From Paenibacillus stellifer (GTDB taxonomy: Bacteria; Bacillota; Bacilli; Paenibacillales; Paenibacillaceae): 64,000 nucleotides of DNA. Position 1 is the stretch's first letter. The number at the start of each line of letters is the position of its first letter. Location: positions 5,561,001 through 5,625,000 of the forward strand of contig NZ_CP009286.1 in the NCBI RefSeq assembly GCF_000758685.1. The letters run 5' to 3'. A program made the position numbers and the translations under genes. The notes under the pieces were generated by a model. The model did not search any database. It had not been told where the DNA came from and saw only the letters and a program-made list of their open reading frames with translations. Positions 9,705 through 18,547 of this stretch are shown in pieces.

Positions 9705-9745
9705 AAAGACGAAACGACCGCATCAGTGCAGGTCGTTTCGTCTTT
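9705..9745 (-). terminator. Strong hairpin, probable terminator
   Basis: Perfect 15-bp inverted repeat (9705-9719 and 9731-9745) with an 11-base loop. On the minus strand it is followed by TTCTGTT. It sits between araA and the lipoprotein remnant, about 40 bases beyond the araA terminator, and may mark the edge of the deletion that destroyed the lipoprotein gene. Confidence 0.65.
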
Positions 9746-9783
9746 CGTGTTGTCTTTCATTTCATCCTTCGTGTCATCTTAAA

Positions 9784-9805
9784 GGCCCCCCTAACGCCGG
9801 GGGCC
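9784..9805 (-). terminator. araA terminator
   Basis: On the minus strand GGCCCCC-loop-GGGGGCC is followed by TTTAAG, six bases past the araA stop. The stem is strong but the T tract is short. Confidence 0.7.
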
Positions 9806-9811
9806 AATACA

Positions 9812-11236
9812 TTACCTTATTATGACGTACTCCAGGCCAACCAGTTTGGCATAGGCAACAATTTGGTCTGTCGTCAGGTTCAAGGAGACAACGGTGTGGT
9901 GGCCGCCGCCGTTCTCGATCCAGGCTTTAACCCCATCCTGGAAGTTCGGCTTCACCTTCCACAATACGCGGGCCACCGGAAGTTTAGGGGCTGGAACCGT
10001 CGGTTCGAATGCCTCAACTTCGTTGATGAGCAGCTTGTAGTGAGTGCCGAAGTCGGCCATCGATACAACCATGCCTTCTCCCGCCTTGCCGTCGAATACG
10101 AGACGGGCTGGATCTTCGCGGTCGCCAATACCGAGCGGGGACACAAGAATCTTCGGCTTGTTGCTTGCCAGACTCGGATCTACTTCAAGCATATGCGATT
10201 GCAGGATGGCTTCCTGACCGGCAGCCAGCTCATACGTGTAATCTTCCATGAATCCGGTGTTCTGATTATGGCTCATCACTTTCAGCAGGCGGTCGAGCGC
10301 TGCCGTCTTCCAGTCGCCTTCGCCGGCGAAGCCATAACCCTGCGCCATGAGACGTTGGACGGCCAGGCCGGGAAGCTGTTTCATTCCGTACAGGTCTTCA
10401 AAGTTGGACGTGAAGGCGTTGTAGCCGCCGTTGTCCAGGAAGCGTTTCAGGGCGATTTCGTAGCTGGCTTGTACTTTGACGCTGGCTTCCCAAGCTTCCT
10501 TGCTGTAAGTGCCATAATCGAAATCGTACAGCTCTGCGTATTCCGCAAACAGAGCGTCAATCTCTGCTTCCGTAACCGCGTTTACGTACGTAACAAGGTC
10601 ACCAATGCCGAAGTAATCCACGGTCCAGCCGAATTGAATCTGGGCTTCGACTTTATCCCCTTCGGTAACGCCAACGTTGCGCATGTTGTCGCCGAAGCGG
10701 GCAACTTTGATGTTGAAGCTTTCGTTATAGGCAACCGCTGCGTCCATCCATTCCGCAATTTGCTTCTGCACTTCAGGGCGTTCCCAGTAGCCGACTACCA
10801 CTTTATTTTGCTTATTCAGACGGGCATTGATGAAGCCATATTCACGGTCGCCATGAGCGGCCTGGTTCAGGTTCATGAAGTCCATATCAATCGTTGCCCA
10901 AGGAATGCTCTCATTATATTGAGTTGCCAAATGCAGCAAAGGCTTCTGCAGCAGTTTTGTTCCGCGAATCCACATTTTTGCAGGCGAGAAGGTATGCATC
11001 CAGGTGATGACACCGGCAACCTCGTCACGATAGTTGACTTCTTTCATGATCGATGTAATTTTATCTGCGCTAACCGCCAGATCCTGCAATACAAGCGGGT
11101 AAGGCAGAACGCCGCTCTTGTTCAAGGCGTCGGTCATTTGCTGGGCATCTGCTTTAACTTCCGAGAGCGCTTCTTCTCCATACAGATGCTGCGAACCTAC
11201 GACGAACCAGAATTCTTTGGTACTTACGGTTGTCAT
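9812..11236 (-). CDS. araA: L-arabinose isomerase
   Basis: Converts L-arabinose to L-ribulose, the first step of arabinose catabolism. The 474-residue product matches AraA along its whole length: [15 protein letters not shown] at the start, [29 protein letters not shown], and the metal-binding [15 protein letters not shown] and [11 protein letters not shown] regions near the C-terminus. An ATG nine bases upstream (11245) is in frame, but AGAGG is better spaced from the ATG at 11236. It is the last gene of araB-araD-araA. Confidence 0.97.
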   Translation of the reverse strand: MTTVSTKEFWFVVGSQHLYGEEALSEVKADAQQMTDALNKSGVLPYPLVLQDLAVSADKITSIMKEVNYRDEVAGVITWMHTFSPAKMWIRGTKLLQKPLLHLATQYNESIPWATIDMDFMNLNQAAHGDREYGFINARLNKQNKVVVGYWERPEVQKQIAEWMDAAVAYNESFNIKVARFGDNMRNVGVTEGDKVEAQIQFGWTVDYFGIGDLVTYVNAVTEAEIDALFAEYAELYDFDYGTYSKEAWEASVKVQASYEIALKRFLDNGGYNAFTSNFEDLYGMKQLPGLAVQRLMAQGYGFAGEGDWKTAALDRLLKVMSHNQNTGFMEDYTYELAAGQEAILQSHMLEVDPSLASNKPKILVSPLGIGDREDPARLVFDGKAGEGMVVSMADFGTHYKLLINEVEAFEPTVPAPKLPVARVLWKVKPNFQDGVKAWIENGGGHHTVVSLNLTTDQIVAYAKLVGLEYVIIR

Positions 11237-11338
11237 GATGCTCATCCTCTTCTCTTTATTTGATATTTAGATTGAACCGGATATTTGAAGAGCGTTCGGG
11301 AATACTCGCAACTACGGTGAATGTTTGGACTTCCGGCC

Positions 11339-11446
11339 GCTGTTGTCTCCAGATTTCTTGATTTTCACTCCTGCGGTTGAAATCCGGAGACAGCCAATGC
11401 TTACGTAGCGAGCTTTTCTGCGAAAAGCTTGTAGGCGGTCGCCTAC
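11339..11446. repeat. Hairpin-rich intergenic element
   Basis: Three successive inverted repeats lie between araD and araA. One is an imperfect pair at 11339-11357 and 11379-11394. The second is AGCTTTTC-TGC-GAAAAGCT at 11411-11429. The third is GTAGGCG-GT-CGCCTAC at 11431-11446. The pattern resembles dispersed intergenic repeats I associate with Paenibacillus genomes. It may affect stability or relative expression of araA within the operon. Confidence 0.5.
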
Positions 11447-11512
11447 GCTCCTACAGTTCCAAACTTCCCCTCCGTTGCCCTTCCCTCTCCTCTTATTTTC
11501 AGGTCAATCTAT

Positions 11513-12208
11513 TTACTTTTGACCGTAGTAAGCGTCTTTCCCGTGTTTGCGCAAATAGTGCTTATCCAGAATACGCTGCGGCAGTTCTTCGGCAAAATGG
11601 TTCAGTTCCCGTGCGAATAAGTTCATCTTCGACACTTCTTCCAGCACGACGCTGTTCATGACCGCCGAGTGGGCATCCTTGCCCCAGGTGAAGGGAGCAT
11701 GGCCCTTAAGCAGGACACCGGGAACCGCCATAACATCCAGCCCGCGCTGCTCAAAAGTCTCGATGATCACGCGTCCGGTCTCCGCCTCATATCCACGGTC
11801 GATCTCCTCTTGTGTCAGGAAACGGGCACAGGGAACGGAGCCATAGAAAGTGTCGGCATGAGTCGTTCCCATTACAGGAACATCTAGTCCGGCCTGAGCC
11901 CAGATCGTCGCCCAATTCGAATGCGTGTGCACGATGCCGCCGATCTCTGAATAATGCTTGTAGAGCACGGCGTGAGTCGGTGTATCGGAGGAAGGTCTGA
12001 GCTCTCCTTCAACCACATTGCCGTCGAAATCCACAACCACCATGTCGCTCGGCTTCATTTTGTCATAGCTGACGCCACTCGGTTTGATAACGAACAAGCC
12101 GCTTGCGCGGTCAACCGCACTTACATTGCCCCATGTGTATTTCACGAGTCCATGCTTGGGCAGGTCCAGATTAGCCTCATATACCTCTTCTTTCAGTTGC
12201 TCTAACAC
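11513..12208 (-). CDS. araD: L-ribulose-5-phosphate 4-epimerase
   Basis: Converts L-ribulose 5-phosphate to D-xylulose 5-phosphate, feeding the pentose phosphate pathway. 231 residues, normal for class II aldolase-type AraD. Visible are TWGNVS, KPSGVSY, SSDTPTHAVLYKH, the zinc ligands in GIVHTHSNWAT, and the late His in LLKGHAPFTWG. The start is GTG with GGAGG eight bases upstream, placed one base after the araB stop, so translation is probably coupled to araB. Confidence 0.97.
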   Translation of the reverse strand: MLEQLKEEVYEANLDLPKHGLVKYTWGNVSAVDRASGLFVIKPSGVSYDKMKPSDMVVVDFDGNVVEGELRPSSDTPTHAVLYKHYSEIGGIVHTHSNWATIWAQAGLDVPVMGTTHADTFYGSVPCARFLTQEEIDRGYEAETGRVIIETFEQRGLDVMAVPGVLLKGHAPFTWGKDAHSAVMNSVVLEEVSKMNLFARELNHFAEELPQRILDKHYLRKHGKDAYYGQK

Positions 12209-12209
12209 G

Positions 12210-13823
12210 TTATTCCCTCCAATTCTCTACTAGATGATCTACAGCAGCCTGCTCAATCGCCAAGCCTTGCGTGTACCGTTCCATAAAGGCTTCAAAGCCT
12301 TTCACGTCGGAAGCGTCCGGATGAATGACCTGTCCCTCGGTGTCCTTGAAGACCTTATTGTCGAGGAAGTCATCCAGGCTTTCCCGCTGATCCTGGTTCG
12401 TCAGGTAAGAGGCCAGAATAGCCATTCCCCACGCCCCGCCTTCTCCGGCTGTTGCCATAACGGAAACCGGAACATTCAAAGCGGCGGCGACCATTTTTTG
12501 TCCAACGACAGGGGTTTTAAAAAGACCGCCGTGAGCCAGAATGCTGTCAATGGCGACGTCCTCTTTCTTGGTTAGAATGTCCATTCCGATCTTCAAAGCG
12601 CCAAACGCCGAGAACAGATGAATCCGCATGAAATTGGCCAAATTGAACCGGCTCTCCGGCGAACGGACGAACAGCGGCCGGCCTTTCTCGATGCCGGTAA
12701 TATTTTCACCCGAGAAATACCCGTAGCTCAGCAAGCCGCCGCCATCCGGGTCTGCCTCCAAAGCCTTGTTGAACATCACGCTGAACAGCTGCCCGGAATC
12801 CGTCTTCTGCCCCATGGCCTCATAGAACTCGCGGAACAAGCCCATCCAGGCATTGATGTCGCTGGAGCAGTTGTTGGCATGGACCATCCCGACCGGACTG
12901 CCGTCCGGAGTGGTTACCATATCAATTTCCGGATATACGGCTGAAAGCTCTTTCTCCAATACGATCATGGCAAAAACGGAGGTTCCCACAGAGATGTTGC
13001 CCGTCCGCTTTCTCACGCTATTCGTGGCCACCATCCCGGTGCCGGCGTCGCCTTCCGGAGGACACAGCGGAATACCCGTTTGCAAATTCCCGGATGGGTC
13101 CAGAATTTTGGCTCCGGCTGCAGTTAATATTCCCGCCTGCTCGCCTGCGGTATAGACCTTGGGGAGAATACCCTTCAGCTTCCAGGAGTAGCCTTTGGCC
13201 GCGACAAGCTCGTCGAACTGCTTAACCATCGATTCATTGTAGTCATGCGTCGTCTCATCAATCGGGAACATGCCCGAGGCATCTCCGATGCCGATGGCCT
13301 TGCTGCCGGTCAGCAGCCAGTGAATGTATCCGGCCAGAGTCGTAAAGTAATCAATGCGATTCACATGCGGTTCTTCATTCAAAATGGCTTGATACAGGTG
13401 GGCGATACTCCACCGTTCAGGAATGTTGAATTGGAATTTCTCCGTTAATTCCTTGGCTGCGGCACCGGTTGTTGCATTACGCCAAGTCCGGAACGGGACA
13501 AGCAGCTCGCCCGTGCTGTCAAAAGCCATATATCCGTGCATCATTGCCGATAATCCGATGGAACCGACTGTTGAAATGGTGATTCCATATTTGCGTACAA
13601 CTTCTTGCTTCATCTCACTGTAAGCCTCTTGCAGACCCGTGATAATATCCGCCAAGTTGTACGTCCAATATCCGTCTACCAGGAGATTCTCCCATTCATA
13701 GCTTCCGGATGCGATCGTCTCAAAACGGTGATCAATCAGCACTGCCTTGATACGTGTGGATCCTAATTCGATACCAAGTGAAGTCTCTCCCTTAGCAATC
13801 GCTTGTTGAATGTTCTGATCCAT
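12210..13823 (-). CDS. araB: Ribulokinase (FGGY family)
   Basis: Phosphorylates L-ribulose. The start chosen here gives 537 residues, beginning [21 protein letters not shown], where the phosphate-binding [10 protein letters not shown] is expected near the N-terminus. It is preceded by GAGGGGAG. A longer in-frame ATG at 13943 would run through the AraR operator zone and is unlikely. FGGY hallmarks include [13 protein letters not shown], the [15 protein letters not shown] segment and the [15 protein letters not shown] motif. First gene of the araBDA operon, divergent from araR. Confidence 0.93.
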   Translation of the reverse strand: MDQNIQQAIAKGETSLGIELGSTRIKAVLIDHRFETIASGSYEWENLLVDGYWTYNLADIITGLQEAYSEMKQEVVRKYGITISTVGSIGLSAMMHGYMAFDSTGELLVPFRTWRNATTGAAAKELTEKFQFNIPERWSIAHLYQAILNEEPHVNRIDYFTTLAGYIHWLLTGSKAIGIGDASGMFPIDETTHDYNESMVKQFDELVAAKGYSWKLKGILPKVYTAGEQAGILTAAGAKILDPSGNLQTGIPLCPPEGDAGTGMVATNSVRKRTGNISVGTSVFAMIVLEKELSAVYPEIDMVTTPDGSPVGMVHANNCSSDINAWMGLFREFYEAMGQKTDSGQLFSVMFNKALEADPDGGGLLSYGYFSGENITGIEKGRPLFVRSPESRFNLANFMRIHLFSAFGALKIGMDILTKKEDVAIDSILAHGGLFKTPVVGQKMVAAALNVPVSVMATAGEGGAWGMAILASYLTNQDQRESLDDFLDNKVFKDTEGQVIHPDASDVKGFEAFMERYTQGLAIEQAAVDHLVENWRE

Positions 13824-13913
13824 GACCACGTTACTCCCCTCTATAACAACAACAACTGTTTTAACCTCTATAATCGAAAGAAGGCGCTTTCCCTTATTGA
13901 CAGCCTTAGTATA

Positions 13914-13934
13914 TTTTTTGTTCGTACATTTGTC
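13914..13934. promoter_or_regulatory. AraR-like operator near araB
   Basis: The segment TTTGTTCGTACATTTG, with a central CGTACA/TGTACG core, resembles the B. subtilis AraR box (ATTTGTACGTACAAAT type). It lies about 100 bases upstream of the araB start in the divergent araB-araR region. Confidence 0.55.
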
Positions 13935-14047
13935 AACATACATTACAAGATATACTTACAAATATCACAATGAACCTTCCTCTTTTTTCTCTTTAATGTT
14001 TATACATCCGGATCTATGGATTATAATAGGTTCATAATCATGTTAAA

Positions 14048-14065
14048 ATATGTACATACAAATAT
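14048..14065. promoter_or_regulatory. AraR-like operator near araR
   Basis: ATATGTACATACAAATAT has a GTAC core and flanking AT-rich half-sites like AraR boxes. It sits about 50 bases before the araR start and fits autoregulation plus looping with the box at 13914-13934, as known for AraR in B. subtilis. Confidence 0.6.
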
Positions 14066-14115
14066 TGTGATTGAATAAATTGGTATGCGAACAAACAGGA
14101 AAGAAGTGAGTATAG

Positions 14116-15207
14116 GTGAAGCCAAAGTATCAGGTCATCATAGATGATATTAAGAGCAATATTCTCTCAGGAGCTTACAGCGTGGGCGAACAAATTCCTA
14201 CGGAATCCGCTTTGCAGGATATGTATGATGTAAGCCGGCAGACGGTTCGAAAGGCCATTTTGGAGCTGTCCAATGAGGGTTTTTTAAGAAGTGAAAAAGG
14301 CTCGGGCACTTATGTCAGCAACCAGTTCCGCTCCAAATCCGGCGGGAATGCCAACAATCGGACAATCGGCGTCATCACGACCTACATTTCGGACTACATC
14401 TTCCCCTCCATTATTCGCGGGATTGAAGGACGATTGAATGAGGATAATTATTCGCTGCTGCTAGCCAGTACCAATAACGATGTCGCGCAGGAGAAGAAGG
14501 CTCTGGAAATGATGCTGTCCTTTGGCGTGGACGGTCTTATTATTGAACCTACGAAGAGCAATCTATACAATCCGAATATCGCGTACTACCTGTCGTTCAA
14601 GGAACAGGACGTACCGTTCATCATGATCAATGCTTATTACGAGGAATTGGATGTGCCTTTCTTTTGCCTCGATGACGTACAATCCAGCTATCTGGCGACC
14701 AAGGAATTGATCTCCAAAGGACATACCCAAATTGGCATCATTGCCAAAATGGATGATCTGCAGGGGAAATACCGCATGAAGGGATATATCAAGGCGCTTG
14801 GAGAGGCCAAATTACGGTTCCACCCCGAGCAGGTGCTGTCCTTCGATACCGAGACGAAAATGGACCTGTCCACCAACTTAAAGGAATTTCTAACCGAAAA
14901 TAGAGACATCTTAACTGGAATCGTCTGCTATAACGACGAGGTAGGATTGGAGGTCGTAAATGTATGCAGACAACTCGACCTGTCCGTTCCGGAAGACATA
15001 TCGATTATTGGTCAGGACAATTCCTATATCGCCAAAAATGCAAACATCAAACTCACGACATTGACACATCCGCAGGAACAAATGGGACGCGATGCCGCCG
15101 ATTGGGTCATTAAGAAGCTGCAGGGGAAGAAGGATCTGAGAAATAGCACCTATTATCAGCCTGTGCTGATTGATGGGGAGACGGTGAGGGAAAGACAGAA
15201 GGGGTGA
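14116..15207 (+). CDS. araR: Arabinose operon repressor AraR (GntR HTH plus LacI-type sensor)
   Basis: 363 residues. Residues 1-70 are a GntR winged helix (PTESALQDMYDVSRQTVRKA, then LRSEKGSGTYVS). From about 80 on it is a periplasmic-binding/LacI-type effector domain (IGVITTYISDYIFPSIIRGI at the start, ISIIGQDNSYIAKN near the end). This chimeric architecture and the divergent position to araBDA identify it as AraR, which releases DNA on binding L-arabinose. The start is GTG; AAGAAGTGAG upstream is a modest ribosome binding site. Confidence 0.93.
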   Translation: MKPKYQVIIDDIKSNILSGAYSVGEQIPTESALQDMYDVSRQTVRKAILELSNEGFLRSEKGSGTYVSNQFRSKSGGNANNRTIGVITTYISDYIFPSIIRGIEGRLNEDNYSLLLASTNNDVAQEKKALEMMLSFGVDGLIIEPTKSNLYNPNIAYYLSFKEQDVPFIMINAYYEELDVPFFCLDDVQSSYLATKELISKGHTQIGIIAKMDDLQGKYRMKGYIKALGEAKLRFHPEQVLSFDTETKMDLSTNLKEFLTENRDILTGIVCYNDEVGLEVVNVCRQLDLSVPEDISIIGQDNSYIAKNANIKLTTLTHPQEQMGRDAADWVIKKLQGKKDLRNSTYYQPVLIDGETVRERQKG

Positions 15208-15375
15208 TCGTCCTGAGTTGCGCGTATGCCTATGGGCGCCAATGGGAGCCTATAGCAAGGGTCTTATAGTAAGGGTCATAATGAGCCTTGCGCGTGCAAA
15301 AAGCCCTCCTCCACTCCATGATCCGCCAGGATCGAAGGGAACAAGGCTTATCGGTTATAAAATCGAGACGGCACG

Positions 15376-16233
15376 TCAGTCCCGGCCCGCCTCGTATATC
15401 TTCTGCGCCAATATAGCCGGTCTTGTGATCGTATCCGTCATATGATCCCCGTCTCCGACGATCAGGCGGAACTGCCCGAGCCGTGTGGACATATGCGGAT
15501 TCCAGCCGAAGCCTTCTCCTTGCGGCAGAACATTGTCCTGATAGAAATACACATAGCTCCTCGGCGTAGTCAGCGCGTAGAATGCTTTAAGATCCAGCTT
15601 CTCGAACAGCGGCTTCGCCGGCTCCGGAGCGACGCCTGCATACATCCGCTTGGCTACCTCCAGCGTAGCTGTATTAACGAACAAATCCCGAAACAGCGGG
15701 AACGGGAGCATGATCGTATCGTTACCTGAAACAGCTCTCAGCTGCTCAAAGCCTTGTCTCGTCTGGGGCGGAAGCTCATCGGCAACCGACTCGCCGTCTT
15801 TCAGAACGAACGCATCCCAGAAGACGAGGCGTCTGATGCGGTCCGGCACCTGTTCGGCTACCTTCTGGATGACGCTTCCCCCGAAGCTGTGCCCGACGAG
15901 AATGATGTCATGCAGGTTCAGCCTCGTAATATAGTCGACAACGGACTTCGTGATCATCGCATGGGTGACATCTTTGTTCGGATCTTTGCCGTGACCGGCA
16001 TATTCCGGCGTATGGACAATATGCCCTTTGCTGCGCAGTGCCGCCGCTACGCCGTCCCAGAAGTGGGCGTCGGCCCAAGAGCCATGGACAAGCACGAAGG
16101 TGAGCCGCTGCTGATGGGGAAGCCGGCTGCTATCAGCCGGTTCCGTGGCGCCGTACCGCCAGAGCCATCCGCCTTGGCAATAGGGGGAATAATAACACCC
16201 GCAGGGCGTAAATCCCGGGCGATAAGGAAACAT
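15376..16233 (-). CDS. Alpha/beta hydrolase
   Basis: The core from about residue 45 is a lid-less alpha/beta hydrolase: FVLVHGSWADAHFWDG (oxyanion HG), nucleophile elbow GHSFGG, and a late DGDHM with the catalytic His. The ATG chosen at 16233 follows GGAGAGG. A GTG at 16296 would add 21 residues without a ribosome binding site. The N-terminus contains an unusual Cys- and aromatic-rich stretch (PCGCYYSPYCQGGWLW) before the hydrolase fold, perhaps from fusion. It trails the NAD/ADP-ribose operon on the same strand, with about 100 bases between them. The substrate is unknown. Confidence 0.82.
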   Translation of the reverse strand: MFPYRPGFTPCGCYYSPYCQGGWLWRYGATEPADSSRLPHQQRLTFVLVHGSWADAHFWDGVAAALRSKGHIVHTPEYAGHGKDPNKDVTHAMITKSVVDYITRLNLHDIILVGHSFGGSVIQKVAEQVPDRIRRLVFWDAFVLKDGESVADELPPQTRQGFEQLRAVSGNDTIMLPFPLFRDLFVNTATLEVAKRMYAGVAPEPAKPLFEKLDLKAFYALTTPRSYVYFYQDNVLPQGEGFGWNPHMSTRLGQFRLIVGDGDHMTDTITRPAILAQKIYEAGRD

Positions 16234-16337
16234 ACTCCAACATCCTCTCCAATTGACATAGATCAGCTTATGCCCATTGCTTTTGAGAGGTTCCACCGAT
16301 TCAATTCGTACTCACGGCGCTTAGCTTATAGGTCTCA

Positions 16338-17165
16338 TCAGCCAATAAACGCCTTTTCGAATGCATGTATGCATTTACGATCCTTGGATGTATCCAGCAC
16401 AGCAAACCTGATTGTTGAAAATAATAATCCGAAGCCTTCATCGTCCAGCAGCTCCCGCCACCATCCCGCGACCTTCACCGGATCATTCCGGAACACACCG
16501 CATCCGTAAGCTCCGAGGATAAGATGTTGGTCTCCCTTCTGCGCAAATATCGCCAGCGCCAGCCGCATCCGGTCCTTCATCACCCGTTCCGCTTGCAGAC
16601 TGTCCTCTCCCTTAAGCAGCACCTGTCCGTAATTCACGGCGGGCAGCGTCAGCACGGAAGCCGTAACCGGCTGTTTCATGAGATTAAAGCGCTCATCACG
16701 GAAAAAGACCACATCCGGCGAATAGATCGCATGGTCGGTATACATCATGCTTGGGCAGGCGCGATTAGCCAAATAGTAGCCTTCGTTGCGAAGCTGCGTA
16801 TTGTATAATCCGCTGGACGCCGCCAGGCTCTCCTCCTGGGCCATAGCTCCGTTCAGAAATCCGCCGCCCGGATTTTTCGCACTAGCGAAGTTGAGCACCC
16901 CGGCCCGGTCTTTCTCTGCTTCCGCCAGATCTATGATCGCCTTCACGGTAGCCTCATTGGCGGCGGAATAGACCGCCGCTCGCTGCAACCTCGGCAGCTT
17001 ATTGCATTCCGTTACCAGCTCCGCCCCCTGTTCGGGCGTTATCAGCTCACTGTCGTCCTCGGAATGCTTCTGCGCCGAGGCAAAATCAACCCGCTGCCCC
17101 TCGTATTCATAGAAGCCCTGCTGCTGTATTCGCAAAGTCTCCTGTGCAATCTGTTTTCGGTCCAC
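16338..17165 (-). CDS. TIGR02452/DUF2263 protein, microbial PARG-like macrodomain
   Basis: A 275-residue relative of bacterial poly(ADP-ribose) glycohydrolases. The signature is complete: NFASAKNPGGGFLNGAMAQEE, with GGG at 100-102 and QEE at 110-112 of the trimmed protein, then SLAASSGLY. The C-terminal LGAYGCGVFRNDP motif is also present. It should remove or bind ADP-ribose. The start is GTG with AAGGGG upstream, adjacent to the NADAR stop, so the two are probably co-translated. Together with NADAR, a Nudix protein, NadR and PnuC it forms an NAD/ADP-ribose metabolism cluster. Confidence 0.9.
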   Translation of the reverse strand: MDRKQIAQETLRIQQQGFYEYEGQRVDFASAQKHSEDDSELITPEQGAELVTECNKLPRLQRAAVYSAANEATVKAIIDLAEAEKDRAGVLNFASAKNPGGGFLNGAMAQEESLAASSGLYNTQLRNEGYYLANRACPSMMYTDHAIYSPDVVFFRDERFNLMKQPVTASVLTLPAVNYGQVLLKGEDSLQAERVMKDRMRLALAIFAQKGDQHLILGAYGCGVFRNDPVKVAGWWRELLDDEGFGLLFSTIRFAVLDTSKDRKCIHAFEKAFIG

Positions 17166-17166
17166 T

Positions 17167-17679
17167 TCATTCCCCTTCTTTCTGCAATAACTCATCCCGC
17201 GCTTCGGTCAGCGCGAACCCCAGCAGGTTTTTACCCCGCCATTTAACGGGATTCTCTGCGTTCGGGTTGGACCCACCCATGCCAATTCCCCAGATGCGGT
17301 CCCGCGGGCTGGCCTCCACCAGGATGCGGTTTTTCGTAGATTTGAGGTAATCGCCTAGCAGCGGGTTCTGCGCGAATTTGGCCAGACTGGCCCGCTTGAC
17401 GATTCCGTAGCACTCCCTGTCCCAGACATCCTTGTCGAAGCTCCGGACCGCGCGCCCGTATGCCTTCATCTCCTTGGGATGCTTGGCCCGCACAATCAGC
17501 GTCAGCATTTCCTCATCCCCGAACAGCCGCGCCTTCTCCGCCATCATGAACTGCTCGGCGCAGGAATACTCGATTCCTTCAACGGTGAACGGGCTCATCC
17601 ACCACTGGCCTCGATTCCGTAAATCATCGGTTATCCTCCATATTTCTTCGATATAGACGGGATGGGCGATGGCCCGCAT
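17167..17679 (-). CDS. NADAR family N-glycosidase (YbiA/DUF1768-like), 5' end uncertain
   Basis: The family core is clear: PFTVEGIEYSCAEQFMMAEKARLFGD, then WGIGM and NLLGFALTEARDEL. NADAR proteins are N-glycosidases acting on ADP-ribosyl or riboflavin-pathway substrates. The open frame begins at 17679 and overlaps the Nudix gene by 56 bases. However, the natural-looking start is the ATG at 17627: GGAGG is seven bases upstream and it overlaps the Nudix stop as ATGA. That frame stops after ten codons. Adding one base near 17616 would join it to the core as MIYWNRGQWWMSPF. So the gene may carry a one-base deletion or an assembly error. Confidence 0.8.
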   Translation of the reverse strand: MRAIAHPVYIEEIWRITDDLRNRGQWWMSPFTVEGIEYSCAEQFMMAEKARLFGDEEMLTLIVRAKHPKEMKAYGRAVRSFDKDVWDRECYGIVKRASLAKFAQNPLLGDYLKSTKNRILVEASPRDRIWGIGMGGSNPNAENPVKWRGKNLLGFALTEARDELLQKEGE

Positions 17680-18526
17680 TTTCGGTGTAATGATCCGTTT
17701 CTGTAACGAGATCGGCCACTTTGCGCCGGAAGGCGGCCTTCAGCAGCTCTTTGTCCAGAATGACCTCGTAAACCTGCTGCAGCTCCGTTAAGGTGAACAG
17801 CTTCGGCATCAGGTTAAGCGCGATATCGGTATAATTCACCTTGCCCCGCAAGCGCTCTATGGCGTAGGCGATAATCTTCGCATGATCGAATGCCAGCCCT
17901 TCATTGGACACGATCGAATAAGAGGTGCCTGTCGAGCTTTGCTTCACTGTCACCGTCCGTTCCACGACCGCAGCGAGTTCCGCCTCATGTGAGCTCAGCC
18001 TCAGCTCATACTGCTGCGTCTTGACGTATCCATCATCGGTCAGCTCCTTGCCTTCCCGCAGCAGCCGGTGGGATACCTTGAACCAGGCCGCATCGGCAGC
18101 GTCATCTCCGGCCTTCAGCTCAAGCTGGCTGCCGGCCACCAGAGCCATGTAGCTGCAGCTCATCACCCAGGTACGGGGATCGCGCCCAATGTCGCTGAAC
18201 GTATACAGCTGCTCCAGATAGACGTCGTCCACTCCCGTCTCCTCCCGCAGCTCTCTCGCCGCGGCCTGCTCCGTCGTTTCATTCGGCCGGACGAAGCCGC
18301 CCGGGAGCGCCCAATGGCCCAGATAAGGGTGCGCACCCCGCCGGATCAGCAGAATCCTCAGCTCCTTGTCCGGAAGCTTGCGGTAACTGTCCGCCTCGTT
18401 ATCCGTAACGGTGAAGATCACCATGTCTGCCGCTACCGAGGGCCGTTCGTAATCCTCAGCCCGGTACCGCTCCATAAATTCGCGTTCCGTCAGACCGTCG
18501 CGATCCAGCCTATCCACCAGCTTCAC
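17624..18526 (-). CDS. Nudix hydrolase with C-terminal winged helix, NrtR-like
   Basis: 300 residues. The Nudix box is perfect at 77-99 (G77, E83, R91-E92, E95-E96, G98). The C-terminal part (about 230-297) is the winged-helix domain of NrtR-type NAD regulators, ending in the typical AGHRPSRLYRRN. NrtR proteins sense ADP-ribose through the Nudix fold and repress NAD salvage genes. Because the catalytic box is intact it may also hydrolyse ADP-ribose or similar compounds. Its place between nadR and NADAR supports local regulation of this operon. Confidence 0.9.
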   Translation of the reverse strand: MKLVDRLDRDGLTEREFMERYRAEDYERPSVAADMVIFTVTDNEADSYRKLPDKELRILLIRRGAHPYLGHWALPGGFVRPNETTEQAAARELREETGVDDVYLEQLYTFSDIGRDPRTWVMSCSYMALVAGSQLELKAGDDAADAAWFKVSHRLLREGKELTDDGYVKTQQYELRLSSHEAELAAVVERTVTVKQSSTGTSYSIVSNEGLAFDHAKIIAYAIERLRGKVNYTDIALNLMPKLFTLTELQQVYEVILDKELLKAAFRRKVADLVTETDHYTENAGHRPSRLYRRNMEDNR

Positions 18527-18547
18527 CTCCCTCTTCCAGTTACTTAA

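Noticed and set aside
9620..11263. 547-codon plus-strand frame antisense to araA
   Set aside because: Exact shadow of the araA coding strand; no ribosome binding site or domain, and araA is unmistakable.
12210..13943. Long form of araB starting at 13943
   Set aside because: Would place 40 extra residues across the AraR operator zone; the ATG at 13823 has a strong ribosome binding site and the expected N-terminus.
15218..15445. 75-codon plus-strand frame after araR
   Set aside because: No ribosome binding site, low-complexity product, overlaps the 3' end of the alpha/beta hydrolase gene.
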